DNA of 64,000 bases from Zymomonas mobilis (GCF_006715975.1 NZ_VFOF01000001.1:1002001-1066000); one strand, 5' to 3'; shown: positions 37,757 to 47,049, counted from the stretch's first letter. Notes: a model not told the origin generated them from the sequence alone. Numbers and translations: made by a program.

Positions 37757-40531
37757 ATGTTCGGCGCTATTGCCAAGGCTTTATTCGGCTCTGCTAATGA
37801 TCGTTATATCAAATCCCTGCGCCGTATTGTTGAAAAAGTAAACAGTTTTGAACCGAGCGTTTCTGCGCTTGATGATGAAGGGCTTGCCCGACAAACGCTT
37901 CTGTTTAGGGAAAGATTGGCCAAGGGGGAGACGCTCGACATGCTCCTGCCGGAAGCCTTTGCGACCGTCAGGGAAGCCTCGAAGAGAACCTTGGGACAGC
38001 GTCACTACGACGTCCAAATTATCGGTGGTATCGTTCTTCATCGTGGTGAAATCGCAGAAATGCGGACGGGTGAAGGTAAAACGCTGGTTGCGACCTTGGC
38101 TTGTTATCTGAATGCCTTGGATAGCAAAGGTGTTCACGTTGTAACGGTGAATGATTATCTGGCAAAACGCGATGCCGAACAGATGGGGCAGGTTTATCGC
38201 TTCCTCGGTTTGACTGTCGGCGTGGTTATGCCGAATATTTCAGACGAAGAACGCCGTCAGGCCTATTTGGCTGATATTACCTATGCGACCAACAACGAAT
38301 TGGGTTTCGATTATCTGCGTGATAATATGAAATATTCGCGGTCGCAGATGGTTCAGCGGCCTTTCAACTATGCCATTATTGATGAAGTTGACTCTATCCT
38401 GATTGATGAAGCGCGGACGCCGCTTATTATTTCAGGCCCGACCGACGATAAATCCGATTTGTATATCGCGATCGATCAGGTCGTGAAAAAGCTGAATGCT
38501 GATGATTACGAAATCGATGAGAAGCAGAAAAATGTCGTTCTGACCGAAGACGGGACAGAACGGGCAGAACAGCTTTTGAGAACCGATGGCCTTTTGCTGG
38601 AAGGCAATCTTTACGACTTTGAAAATACCCAGATTGTCCATCACCTCAATCAGGCATTGAGAGCGAATTTGATGTTCCGGCGGGATGTCGATTATCTGGT
38701 CAGAAATAACAAAGTCGTTATCATTGACGAATTCACGGGACGCATGATGGATGGTCGCCGTTGGTCAGAAGGTCTGCATCAGGCCATCGAAGCCAAAGAA
38801 GGCGTTCAGATTGAACCCGAAAACCAGACCTTGGCGTCGATTACTTTCCAGAATTATTTCCGACTTTATCCGCGTATTGCCGGTATGACGGGAACGGCGG
38901 CGACCGAAGCGACCGAATTTCATCAGATTTACAAGATGAATGTCGTGACGATCCCGACCAATCTTCCGGTGCAGCGGAAAGACGAAAACGACCAGTTCTA
39001 TAAAAATCTGGAAGATAAATTCCGCGCAATTGCCAAATCGATTAAAGAGCATGCCACCAGTGGTCAGCCGATCTTGGTTGGTACGGTTTCGATCGAGAAA
39101 TCAGAGCTTCTTTCCGAATATCTGCATCATGAAGGCGTGCCGCATAAAGTTTTGAATGCGCGTTACCATGAAATGGAAGCCCATATCGTGGCACAGGCCG
39201 GACGATTGGGCGCGGTAACCATTGCAACCAATATGGCTGGCCGTGGAACCGATATTCAGTTGGGTGGTAATGTTGATTTCCGTATTGCCGATGAATTGCG
39301 CGATATGGAAGAAGGAGCAGAACGCGATGCTGCGATCCTCCGCATTAAAAAAGAAGTAGAAGAAGAAAAGCAAAAAGTTATCGAGGCGGGTGGCTTGTTC
39401 GTTTTGGGAACAGAACGTCATGAAAGCCGCCGGATCGATAACCAGTTGCGTGGCCGTTCGGGTCGTCAAGGTGACCCCGGATTGAGCCGTTTCTACCTCA
39501 GCCTTGATGATGATCTTTTGCGTATTTTCGGTTCGCAAACCATGTTCTCGAAAATGATGAACAAAAGTTTGGCTGATGGTGAAGCAATTGTTAGCCCGAT
39601 CATGTCAAAGGCTATCGAAACCGCGCAAAGAAAAGTCGAAGCTCGCAATTATGATATTCGTAAACAGGTCGTCGAATATGACGATGTGATGAATGAACAG
39701 CGGAAAGTTATCTACGAGCAACGCGCGACCGTGATGGATGCGGAATCGGTTAACGATCTTGTTGAAGAAATGCGGGAAGAAACCATTGGCGCTTTGGTAG
39801 CAGAAACTTGCCCCGAAGGTCAGTATGTCGAACAATGGGATATCGAACAGTTAAAAGAAAAGGCGCTCGATATTCTTAACCTCGATCTGCCAGTGCAAGA
39901 ATGGCAGGAAGAGGAAGGCATCGACACCGAAATCGTCGCTGACCGTATTTTTGAACTGACCGATCAGGCCTTAGCTGACCGGATTAAAGATATTCCGGCC
40001 GATCAATGGGCGGGTATTCAAAAGAATACCTTGCTTCAGGCGATCGATCACCATTGGAAAGAACATCTTTCTGTTTTGGACAGCTTGCGCCAGATCATCC
40101 ACCTGCGCGCTTATGCTCAACAAACGCCGATCAACGAATATAAGCATGAAGCCTTTGCTTTATTTGAGCGGATGCTGTTGGCTATTCGGGAAGATGTGAC
40201 CAGAAATCTTCATCGGGTCGAGATTTATCAACCATCCTTGGAATTGTCGGAATTACCAGAATTTTTCAAAAATTCTCCTGAACTTATGGCGGCTTTGAAC
40301 GAGCAGGAGAAAATGCTTTTTGAAACAACGGTTGATAGTCAAAATCAGGCACCGGATGATCAAATTATGGTCAACCAAGTTGCAGCGCAACAAGGGGCTG
40401 CCGCCCAGACTGATTCCCTGTCCGATGCTGACCCTGCCCATTGGGTTGGAAAAATAAGCCGTAACGCGCCTTGTCCTTGTGGATCTGGCAAACGTTACAA
40501 GCATTGCCACGGTGCCTTCACCGAAAAATAA
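37757..40531 (+). CDS. secA: Preprotein translocase ATPase SecA
   Basis: 924-aa motor that pushes unfolded preproteins through SecYEG. Walker A is [11 protein letters not shown] near residue 103, the DEAD-like box is [17 protein letters not shown], and the preprotein-binding and helical-scaffold regions follow ([35 protein letters not shown]). The C-terminus keeps the zinc-binding SEC-C motif [14 protein letters not shown] used for SecB and lipid contact. The ATG at 37757 gives the standard [12 protein letters not shown] start. It appears monocistronic and is followed by a strong terminator. Confidence 0.97.
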   Translation: MFGAIAKALFGSANDRYIKSLRRIVEKVNSFEPSVSALDDEGLARQTLLFRERLAKGETLDMLLPEAFATVREASKRTLGQRHYDVQIIGGIVLHRGEIAEMRTGEGKTLVATLACYLNALDSKGVHVVTVNDYLAKRDAEQMGQVYRFLGLTVGVVMPNISDEERRQAYLADITYATNNELGFDYLRDNMKYSRSQMVQRPFNYAIIDEVDSILIDEARTPLIISGPTDDKSDLYIAIDQVVKKLNADDYEIDEKQKNVVLTEDGTERAEQLLRTDGLLLEGNLYDFENTQIVHHLNQALRANLMFRRDVDYLVRNNKVVIIDEFTGRMMDGRRWSEGLHQAIEAKEGVQIEPENQTLASITFQNYFRLYPRIAGMTGTAATEATEFHQIYKMNVVTIPTNLPVQRKDENDQFYKNLEDKFRAIAKSIKEHATSGQPILVGTVSIEKSELLSEYLHHEGVPHKVLNARYHEMEAHIVAQAGRLGAVTIATNMAGRGTDIQLGGNVDFRIADELRDMEEGAERDAAILRIKKEVEEEKQKVIEAGGLFVLGTERHESRRIDNQLRGRSGRQGDPGLSRFYLSLDDDLLRIFGSQTMFSKMMNKSLADGEAIVSPIMSKAIETAQRKVEARNYDIRKQVVEYDDVMNEQRKVIYEQRATVMDAESVNDLVEEMREETIGALVAETCPEGQYVEQWDIEQLKEKALDILNLDLPVQEWQEEEGIDTEIVADRIFELTDQALADRIKDIPADQWAGIQKNTLLQAIDHHWKEHLSVLDSLRQIIHLRAYAQQTPINEYKHEAFALFERMLLAIREDVTRNLHRVEIYQPSLELSELPEFFKNSPELMAALNEQEKMLFETTVDSQNQAPDDQIMVNQVAAQQGAAAQTDSLSDADPAHWVGKISRNAPCPCGSGKRYKHCHGAFTEK

Positions 40532-40538
40532 AAAATAG

Positions 40539-40566
40539 AAAAGCTGCCTTCGGGCAGCTTTTTTTA
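40539..40566 (+). terminator. secA intrinsic terminator
   Basis: AAGCTGCC (40541-40548), UUCG-type tetraloop TTCG, GGCAGCTT (40553-40560), then a T run. It starts 8 nt after the stop. Confidence 0.92.
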
Positions 40567-40718
40567 TGCCAATCTAAAATTTTTGTTTTATTTTGAAGCT
40601 TTTAGAAAAGACGTCTTTCATTTTTTATGAAAGCGTCAATATTTTTCATGAGTATTTATACTATAAATTACTTTTTTCTTTCTTGCTCCATGCTACCTTG
40701 ATTGCGAGGAGGAGGAGA

Positions 40719-41294
40719 ATGCCCAATATACAGCGTATTTCTACTATAGAAAAACAGATCGACATGCCTGTTTTCAATCAAAACCCTGAAGATGTTTTTA
40801 TAACAGGCTATGTGAAGTGGTTTGATATCGCCAAGGGGTTCGGTTTTTTAATCGGATCAAAAGGTGAGGGGGACATTTTACTGCATTTTTCCGTGTTAGA
40901 AGAATATGGGAAACGCTTTTTACCCGAAGGCACATGGGTAAAATGTCTGGCTAAAAAAAGCCGCCAAGGATTGAAGGCTCATAAAATTCTTTCTTTTGAA
41001 AAAAATAAAGAAATAAAGCCTAATTCAAAGCCTGTTGAGGAAGCTGTACCGACACCGCCTGAAAATGACGGGGAGGTATTTGAACAGGTGACGATAAAAT
41101 GGTTTAACCGCACCAAAGGCTATGGTTTTTTAACCAGAATGACGGATGAACAGGATATTTCTGTCCATGCAGAGACTTTTCACACCGCTGGTATTAAAAA
41201 ATTCGAAGCAGGCAAACAGCTTTATGCTTGTTTGAAAGAAGGTGAAAAGGGTTTATCCGCCCATCTTCTGAGAGAAGACATAGTAATTAAGTAG
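40719..41294 (+). CDS. Double cold-shock-domain protein
   Basis: About 191 aa with two cold-shock domains. The first has [17 protein letters not shown] and DILLHFSVL (residues about 29-80), the second [17 protein letters not shown] and DISVHAETF (residues about 128-185); a Pro/Glu-rich linker joins them. The RNP-1 and RNP-2 aromatic positions are largely kept, so single-stranded nucleic-acid binding is expected. Such tandem proteins are common in Alphaproteobacteria. The open frame reaches 40593, but GAGGAGGAGGAG directly precedes the ATG at 40719, which decides the start. It is the last ordinary gene before the reverse-transcriptase locus, which runs towards it. Confidence 0.88.
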   Translation: MPNIQRISTIEKQIDMPVFNQNPEDVFITGYVKWFDIAKGFGFLIGSKGEGDILLHFSVLEEYGKRFLPEGTWVKCLAKKSRQGLKAHKILSFEKNKEIKPNSKPVEEAVPTPPENDGEVFEQVTIKWFNRTKGYGFLTRMTDEQDISVHAETFHTAGIKKFEAGKQLYACLKEGEKGLSAHLLREDIVIK

Positions 41295-41307
41295 AAAAAT
41301 ACCTTTA

Positions 41308-41347
41308 TCATATTAATTATATAAATTAATTTATATAATTAATATGA
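41308..41347. repeat. 40-bp perfect AT palindrome at the end of the RT gene
   Basis: The segment is its own reverse complement over all 40 bases, composed almost only of A and T (two G/C pairs at 41309 and 41346 in total). It overlaps the stop codon of the RT gene (41339-41341) and lies 13 nt after the cold-shock gene stop. It could be a two-way terminator, a cruciform or an element boundary. Confidence 0.9.
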
Positions 41348-42854
41348 ATATTGTGGGGGTTCAATGCTTTCTAAGCCAAATGTATAGTAGTATTTACGTG
41401 CAGCGCGCCACCCGCGGACAAAACTTGGCAACTTTGGGTCTGGACAATTTTCATCGTCCCAAGCTTTTTTATCAAGCCATCGACCTGTAATAAGATCTTC
41501 TATTGAAGGCACGAGAGCAACCTTGCCATGTTTTTCGCAAAGAATTTTGCGTCTTTTTTTCATAGCAAGATGCAAATTAACAATTAGCCAGCTATCCAAC
41601 TGTTTTAATGTTTCTACATCTTCAAGTAGAGCGTAGAATCCCATAAGACCTTTCATCTTATGAAGTTTTTTACTGCTCTTAAGAAAGCCGTCAATTTCTT
41701 GTTCTTCTAATCCGCCATAGAGATAGCCTCTCAACTCAAGTATAAGCCCTAAGAGATCCCAATCATACGTTTGACCTACTGCACGACACCTAGATCGTTC
41801 GAACCCAATTTTTCTAGGATAGTGTAAAAGATATACTTGTATTAGACGGGACATTTTAGTGATTATACGATCATGAACATATTTTGGAATTTTAAGGCCT
41901 TCTTTTGTAAAGCTGTATCCAAGATAATCTATTTTAGAATAATTTCTTATTTCAGCTTTATTTTTTTATTAAAGCTATTCCTGGAGATTTTTTTTCGTTA
42001 ATTATTAATCCACTATTCTTGCAATGTCCTATAAATGTTTCTTCAATCTGCTCAGCTTCTGCATAAGAAGAGCAAAGTGCAACGACGTCATCGGCATACC
42101 GAACAAATTTTCCTGATTTTCGTTCTAGTGCCATATCTAGTTCATGGTTTGCTAAATTTGCTAGAAAAAGAGAAATAGATGAACCTTGAGGAGTGCCTCT
42201 ATGTCTTCTTGAAAATTTTTGATTTTGATAATTAAGTCTGTCTGCAAATTGATGTCGCATAAATTCTTTCAAGACAAAGCGCTCGTGAGGTGTAGTTGCG
42301 ACCAATTCACGATCATCTAAAAGACGATTCATATATTTAGTGGGAATTGAATCAAAGTAATTTTGAAAGTCAATTTGAACAGAAAATAGTCTTTTGTAGT
42401 TAATGCCGCTTTTTAAAGCTAAAATAGCGTCAAATAAATTTTTTCTGGGATCATATGCATAAGAAAATGGTGATAATTTTTTTACATTTCTGTCCCGAAT
42501 ATTTCGAAAAATAACATTTGCCAATGCAGAGTCAGGGATGGAGAAGGCCATTATTTCTCTAACCCCACCATTTGGTTTTGGAATTTGATGTTTAATAGCC
42601 GGAATAGGTCGATATGTATTAGTACAGACTTTTTTCCATATCGTTCTTGCTATAATATTTGAATGTCGAGCACAGTGAGCGGGGTCAAAATGATTATTTA
42701 GATAAGGATTTTTATCTTGCGGTAGTTTCCCTTGTATACCTGTCCGCTTTTTAAATTTTTCTCTATATTGATTTTTTTTAGCTTGGATGGTGTTATTCTT
42801 TTGTTGTTTTTTGCGACAAAGTCTTTTTATCTCTAATTTAATTGCTTTTTCCAT
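41339..42854 (-). pseudogene. UG/DRT-type reverse transcriptase, split by one frameshift
   Basis: The first frame (42854-41958) holds the RT palm: IPKPNGGVRE, IDFQNYFDSI (catalytic Asp about 162), RGTPQGSSISLFLAN (222-233) and FVRYADDVVAL (YADD 253-256). The second frame resumes as KAEIRNYSKIDYLGYSF and continues into the 171-residue C-terminal piece, a helical domain with YLYGGLEEQEIDGFL, GLMGFYAL, LDSWLIVNLHLAMKKRRK and LPSFVRGWRAARKYY. Restoring one base in the seven-A run (41961-41967) yields one protein of about 505 aa. There is no maturase or HNH domain, no retron-type motif 4 and no DGR-type IGxxxSQ, so I place it among the unknown-group/defence RTs; the exact subgroup is unknown. No ribosome site is seen. 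It follows a structured RNA on the same strand. Confidence 0.8.
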
Positions 42855-42985
42855 AAGAAATCGACGAGAGGCCCTAATCTAATCATACGTCCGCAGACAG
42901 CGTACAGAATAAGGCGTCACCCTTTCTGCTCTTCGATACTCTCAGTATCGGGTAACTTGGCCTCCCGTCTAGGCTACTGCGCCAT
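42855..42985 (-). ncRNA. Structured RNA preceding the reverse transcriptase
   Basis: About 130 nt of GC-rich, foldable sequence in an AT-rich setting, directly upstream of the RT start. GACGGGAGGCC (minus strand, 42969-42959) pairs with GGCCTCTCGTC (42873-42863) over 11 positions including one G-U, closing the whole molecule. Inside are CGATACT/AGTATCG with a GAG loop (42950-42934), stacked on GTTACC/GGTGAC, and a GTC-TGCG-GAC hairpin with flanking TAC/GTA. GCCT/AGGC is an alternative small hairpin at the 5-prime side. A good promoter lies just upstream. Companion RNAs placed like this serve as template or cofactor in DRT2, DRT9 and retron systems; its role here is inferred from position and fold. 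Confidence 0.65.
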
Positions 42986-42991
42986 ATTTTA

Positions 42992-43020
42992 TATAGAGAA
43001 AATATTTTATCTTTTGTCAA
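42992..43020 (-). promoter_or_regulatory. Promoter of the RT-associated RNA
   Basis: A perfect TTGACA -35 (43015-43020) is followed after 17 nt by TCTATA (42992-42997), overlapping TATATAAAAT, on the minus strand. Transcription would begin near 42985, just where the structured region starts. The rest of 43021-43229 is AT-rich and shows no supportable gene. Confidence 0.6.
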
Positions 43021-43229
43021 TAAAATTAAAAAGGATAATAAAAATTTATTTGATTTATCCTTGTTTTTTTAAGTAATTCTTAGTGGAAATATACCGCTCC
43101 ATTGGCATATCACCTTTAAGATTTTTTATATGACTTAACCTTGAAATTCGTCTTTTAAGGATTTCTATTAGGTCTATAAGCAGTAAAACGTCCTTTGGTT
43201 GAATGATATAAAAGAGATATAATCGCCTG

Positions 43230-43739
43230 ATGAAAAACACTTTGCGTGAATATAGTGCAGAGGCGCTAACCGGCCTTTTTATTGTCATTGCGACGATTTG
43301 TTTCGCCTATTACGCTTGGAACAAGACCGGCGGCGGTGTCACTGCCCATGCTGTTCATGTGAAGGCTTTGTTCCCTAATGCTGGCGGCATCAATTCCGGC
43401 ACAGAGGTTAGGGTTGCTGGTGTAAAAATTGGTAGCGTTCTTGATGAACAGCTTGATCCGCAGAGCTATCAAGTCATGGTTAATTTGGCTTTAGATCCGG
43501 CGATCCCGCTTCCTTCTGACAGTAGCGCGGCCATCACCTCTGATGGTTTGATGAGTGGCTCTTATATCGCCCTTATCCCAGGCGGTTCGGACAAGCATCT
43601 AAAAGAAGGTGATACCATTATTGATACCCAAGGCTCGGTTAATCTGATGGGGCTGATTGGTCATTATTTAAACGGTAATAATGGCTCGAAACCGGCACAG
43701 AATGACGCCTCGGGACAAGCTGCCGACAAAAATTCATGA
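43230..43739 (+). CDS. mlaD: MCE-domain lipid transport protein MlaD
   Basis: 169-aa periplasmic subunit of the phospholipid transport system that keeps outer-membrane lipid asymmetry. One N-terminal anchor helix (LTGLFIVIATICFAYYAW) precedes the MCE domain: VKALFPNAGGINSGTEVRVAGVKIG, and GLMSGSYIALIPGGSDKHLKEG. The other Mla subunits are not in the window. It overlaps the next gene by 4 nt, so they are translationally coupled. The close upstream boundary is the RT locus, suggesting that the island inserted in front of this gene group. Confidence 0.92.
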   Translation: MKNTLREYSAEALTGLFIVIATICFAYYAWNKTGGGVTAHAVHVKALFPNAGGINSGTEVRVAGVKIGSVLDEQLDPQSYQVMVNLALDPAIPLPSDSSAAITSDGLMSGSYIALIPGGSDKHLKEGDTIIDTQGSVNLMGLIGHYLNGNNGSKPAQNDASGQAADKNS

Positions 43740-44382
43740 AGCGTGGTGCGATGATTGTCCTTCTGATTGCAGTTATTCTGCTTTCAGGAGGTATTTTGTG
43801 GGATATTAAAAAAATCGCCCTGAATGGCTCGACTTTTCTTCTCGTGATGAAAAATCGGCTTCGTCTTCGAAAACAGAGAATGAAGTCGTTTCGGGTGAAA
43901 ATGATGATAAATCAGTAGCGGATAAATCCGAATATACGACGACAGCCCCGACAGAAAAAGGGGTTTTGCCCATGTCGCAAAGAGTGGCGGTTTTGGGCGT
44001 GTTAAATAAGAAAACCGGCGAATGGCAGGATATCATCTTGCATACCGGTGAAATGACCCATTTTCCCGATATCATTATCAAGCTTGAAGCTTGCGAAGAA
44101 ACGATGCCTTGGGAAGCCGAGCATTTAACCGGTGCTTTCGTACAAGTGGAAAGTTTGAAATATAACCACCGCTGGCAGAAGATATTTTCAGGATGGCTGT
44201 ATAAAGAAGCGCCATCTTTGAATGTAATCGAAAGCCCTAATTATGATGTCTGGCCTAAAAGCTGCACGATGCGGGCACCATCTGGACGCAGCAAGGAAAA
44301 AGAACCAGCTCCGGCGGCGGCGCCTGTCAAATCTTCACCCTCTGCCAAAGCTAAAGTGGCCTCTCCCGAAAAGCGGGATTGA
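43736..44382 (+). pseudogene. DUF2155 envelope protein, frameshifted in an A run
   Basis: The ATG at 43736 overlaps the mlaD stop. The first frame encodes an N-terminal membrane anchor (MIVLLIAVILLSGGILWDIKK). After a seven-A run (43808-43814) the frame must shift to continue as RPEWLDFSSRDEKSAS and into RVAVLGVLNKKTGEWQDIILHTGE, CEETMPWEAEHLTGAFVQ and WSGW-like SGWLYKEAPSLN, the DUF2155 domain. Adding one A restores a 215-aa protein. The tail is Ala/Pro/Lys-rich. Function is unknown; the family neighbours mlaD and aat in sphingomonads as I recall. The last 142 nt overlap, in the opposite direction, the end of aat. Confidence 0.82.
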
Positions 44383-45055
44383 TACTCATCTTTAGAGATG
44401 ATGTGATCTTTTGATAGGGGCGGAATACTATCCAACGCACCCCAATTACCAGATTTCTTATTTGCAAAATATCCAGAAACGGCAGGTCTTAGGCGTTCTA
44501 AATATTCTTCTCTTTTATTTCGACCGCGCCCATTGAAGCCAAATGGTCGGTGATGAATTGACAATCGAGAAGCGTAAATCCGCCTGCTTTTAATCGGGCG
44601 ACGAGCCAAGCCAAGGCCACCTTTGAAGCGTTGCTGACCCGACTAAACATGCTTTCGCCAAAGAAGGCATAGCCTAATCTGACACCATAAAGCCCCCCGA
44701 CCAAGCGGCCATCCTGCCAACATTCTACCGAATGGGCGTATCCCAGCCGATGCAGCAAGCAATAGGCAGCGCGGATTGGCGGATTGATCCAGCTATCTGG
44801 TCTCTCTTCGGTCGGTTCCGCGCAAAGATCAATAACGGCTTCAAAATCACGATCAGCGGTCACTGAAAAGCGATCAGAGCGGATGACCTTGGCTAATGAC
44901 CGCGAGAGATGAAAATGATCAAGGGGTAAGATACCCCGTTTTTTAGGTTCAACCCAATAGACTTCATCTGTTTCCCGACTGTCAGACATAGGAAAAATGC
45001 CAGTCGCATACGCACTAAGCAAAAGATGATGATCGATCATATTTTTCATAGCCAA
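44241..45055 (-). pseudogene. aat: Leucyl/phenylalanyl-tRNA-protein transferase, frameshifted
   Basis: Adds Leu or Phe from charged tRNA to proteins with N-terminal Arg or Lys, marking them for ClpAP by the N-end rule. The first frame carries the core: [60 protein letters not shown]. It ends prematurely after VEIKEKNI. One extra A in the AAAA at about 44509-44512 restores [14 protein letters not shown] and continues to ARIVQLLGQTS at 44241, the C-terminus usual for sphingomonad Aat (about 271 aa). The restored gene overlaps the convergent DUF2155 gene by 142 nt. If the indel is real, the core is intact but the tail is lost. Confidence 0.85.
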
Positions 45056-45213
45056 CCTTCTTTTCAGGATCAGACTATAGGCGATAGAAAGGGAAATTGG
45101 TAATCCAAATAAAAAGAGTAACGACCCTTTCTTTCGGTGACTTTTGGTTTTGATGGTAGATCATTACCCATTATTATAACGACCACCTCTCATCACTTGA
45201 ATAGCAGGCTTTC

Positions 45214-46224
45214 TTGAAACAGATATCTTCACCCAAGACCGGTTACCTTAACCTTATTACTGATGTTGAAGGCCTTTTGGTTGGACAGGCAGAAGACCCG
45301 ATTGCAAAAACCGGTGTGACTGTTCTGACTTGCCCTTCTTTGTGGACGGCTGCGGTTGATATTCGCGGTGGAGGTCCTGGGGGGCGCGAAAGTGCTGTTC
45401 TTGATCCCGAAAATCTGGTCGGCGGGGTGCATGCCATTGTTTTAACAGGTGGTTCTGTCTTTGGTTTGGCTGCGGCGGATGCGGTGACGGTGGCTTTATC
45501 CAATGCAGGGAAGGGGTTAGACCTTAATAGTAACCATAATCCTGTCCCGATCATACCGGCAGCGGTGCTTTATGATCTTGCCAATGGCGGGAAAAAGGAT
45601 TGGGGCGAAAGGCCACCTTATTATCAATTAGGGAAATCGGCCTTGCAGCAGACCTCTTCTTCTTTTTCTTTGGGAAAGGCGGGGGCCGGCTATGGCGCTA
45701 TGGCGGGCACGGTCAGGGGTGGTCTTGGCTCAGCCTCTTTGGATTTAGGTGATGGGCTGGTTGTTGGGGCTTTGGTAGCGGCCAATCCAGTGGGCTCCCC
45801 CTATATGGCTGATAATCAAAGCTTTTGGGCATGGCCTTTTGAAATAGAACAGGAGTTCGGGGGACATAGGCCTGATATCAGGCTGATGCATTATAATGAC
45901 CCATTTCCTGATACTAGCCGGATTTTCAACACTTCCCGCTTAAAAGGTGGAGCCAATACTATGTTGGCAGTGGTCGCAACGACAGCAGAACTCGATCGAA
46001 ATCAAACCAAAAGATTAGCGATTATGGCACAGGATGGTTTCGCGCGAGCTGTTAGGCCGGTGCATACACCTTTTGATGGTGATACCTTATTTGCGCTTTC
46101 TTCCGGTGCAGTTTCCATCGGTCAGGGGAATGATGCTAATATACAATTGGCACGTATCGGTTCTGCTGCCGCCGACTGTGTAACGCGAGCCATCGCCCGC
46201 GCAGTCTATTGTGCGAACAAGTAA
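45214..46224 (+). CDS. P1 (DmpA-like) family peptidase
   Basis: 336-aa N-terminal-nucleophile-like hydrolase of the DmpA/BapA aminopeptidase family, which shares the DOM fold with ArgJ. Visible blocks are VDIRGGGPGGRESAVLDP, ALTGGS-like IVLTGGSVFGLAAADAV, GAGYGAMAGTVRGGLGSAS (autocleavage before the Ser of GSAS expected) and LFALSSGA. Family members cleave beta-amino or D/L peptides; the substrate here is unknown. The start is a TTG at 45214, giving 5-prime residues MKQISSPKTG. It is divergent from aat and ends 9 nt from the convergent lysis cassette. Confidence 0.85.
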   Translation: MKQISSPKTGYLNLITDVEGLLVGQAEDPIAKTGVTVLTCPSLWTAAVDIRGGGPGGRESAVLDPENLVGGVHAIVLTGGSVFGLAAADAVTVALSNAGKGLDLNSNHNPVPIIPAAVLYDLANGGKKDWGERPPYYQLGKSALQQTSSSFSLGKAGAGYGAMAGTVRGGLGSASLDLGDGLVVGALVAANPVGSPYMADNQSFWAWPFEIEQEFGGHRPDIRLMHYNDPFPDTSRIFNTSRLKGGANTMLAVVATTAELDRNQTKRLAIMAQDGFARAVRPVHTPFDGDTLFALSSGAVSIGQGNDANIQLARIGSAAADCVTRAIARAVYCANK

Positions 46225-46233
46225 ATATTCCGG

Positions 46234-46539
46234 CTATTTTTGAGCAGTGGTTTTATTTTCTGCCTGAACAGCCTGTTGTAATGCTAATAATTGCAACCGG
46301 ATGCTACCGGCTGTTTCGTAAAGATTGATGCTGCCCTGAAGCCACTGGGCAGCCGTCATATTGTTATCGGGATTGCGAGGGAAGGCTGGAAGCTGTGGCG
46401 GCGGCGTCATTAGATTGGCTGGCAAGCTCGGCATTGGCTGCACGACGCGCGTCGTCGAGCAAGCCGGAAGCATCAGCATTGCCACAGACAGCAGTATAAA
46501 CGGGCTGCGATGCCGTTTTTTGCGCATTTTCTTGAACAT
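46234..46539 (-). CDS. Rz1-like outer-membrane spanin lipoprotein
   Basis: 101 aa. A basic N-terminus, hydrophobic stretch and lipobox LPAC-S (Cys at about residue 27) are followed by a Pro-rich mature part (PMPSLPANLMTPPPQLPAFP), the hallmark of o-spanins. Its start lies inside the Rz gene in another frame, overlapping by 176 nt, the classic nested Rz/Rz1 arrangement. With Rz it would bridge the periplasm and fuse the two membranes in the last step of lysis. The C-terminal 40 residues extend past the Rz stop. Confidence 0.85.
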   Translation of the reverse strand: MFKKMRKKRHRSPFILLSVAMLMLPACSTTRVVQPMPSLPANLMTPPPQLPAFPRNPDNNMTAAQWLQGSINLYETAGSIRLQLLALQQAVQAENKTTAQK

Positions 46540-46795
46540 TCCTTATTTTGTCGGTCTGACTTTGTTGGATGAGGCTCATTTTTTGAGTCAAATCATCTAT
46601 TTGTTGTTGTGCAAGACCGGCCTGTTTTTGGGATGTGGATAAGGCTTTTTCATATTTGGCCTGTTCATGGCGTTTGCCCCGACGATATCCATCGTGATGG
46701 ATCAGGCCTATCGCCAAAAGAATGGCCGATACGGCAAGTATGGGTTTCCATGAGCCTTTTATAAAAGACCAAATGACGGGCAGCAGTTCAGTCAT
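46364..46795 (-). CDS. Rz-like inner-membrane spanin
   Basis: 143 aa with an N-terminal membrane anchor (WKPILAVSAILLAIGLIHH) followed by a charged, coiled-coil periplasmic part (YEKALSTSQKQAGLAQQQIDDLTQKMSLIQQ) and a small C-terminal domain, the i-spanin layout. It overlaps the holin-like gene by 8 nt upstream and contains the Rz1 start. It belongs to the lysis operon running from the endolysin gene. Confidence 0.85.
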   Translation of the reverse strand: MTELLPVIWSFIKGSWKPILAVSAILLAIGLIHHDGYRRGKRHEQAKYEKALSTSQKQAGLAQQQIDDLTQKMSLIQQSQTDKIRNVQENAQKTASQPVYTAVCGNADASGLLDDARRAANAELASQSNDAAATASSLPSQSR

Positions 46796-47015
46796 GGCAG
46801 CCCTTGTTTTCGATCTGAAGGTTTTTGTCGTTTTGATTGCTAAATGAAATCAAAGTTCCCCCAAAGGTGGCCATCCCAATCCCTTGAGCCATATTGTTAA
46901 TCCACCCCATATCATGTCCCAGCAAAGTGCCGACGACGATAAGCAGGCCTCCCCATGTTGTGCGTTCTCTCAAACGGCCTTCTATCCAGTGTATGACTGT
47001 ATAAAAACGCCTCAT
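46788..47015 (-). CDS. Holin-like small membrane protein
   Basis: 75 aa with two possible membrane segments (WGGLLIVVGTLLGHDM and AQGIGMATFGGTLISF) and a charged C-terminus. The size, hydrophobicity and position between endolysin and spanin genes indicate a holin, which would open the inner membrane to release the endolysin. The family itself is not recognised by motif, so the call rests mainly on context. Confidence 0.7.
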   Translation of the reverse strand: MRRFYTVIHWIEGRLRERTTWGGLLIVVGTLLGHDMGWINNMAQGIGMATFGGTLISFSNQNDKNLQIENKGCHD

Positions 47016-47049
47016 TGTTTTTCTCCAATTTGTTCATGTTTTGTTCTTT

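Noticed and set aside
41339-42985. Group II intron
   Set aside because: No domain V/VI-like RNA, no maturase X or HNH endonuclease domain, and the RT is preceded by a short RNA, not embedded in a large ribozyme.
41339-42985. Diversity-generating retroelement
   Set aside because: Motif 4 is QGSSIS, not the IGxxxSQ of DGR RTs; no Avd gene and no template/variable repeat pair is visible.
41339-42985. Classical retron
   Set aside because: The 5-prime/3-prime pairing of the RNA is suggestive, but the retron RT hallmarks (NAxxH and the VTG-containing X/Y region) are not seen and the C-terminal domain differs.
43055-43288. 77-aa minus-strand ORF upstream of mlaD
   Set aside because: It overlaps the mlaD start and the likely mlaD promoter, has no ribosome site and no recognised family. 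A short remnant of a gene displaced by the RT locus cannot be excluded.
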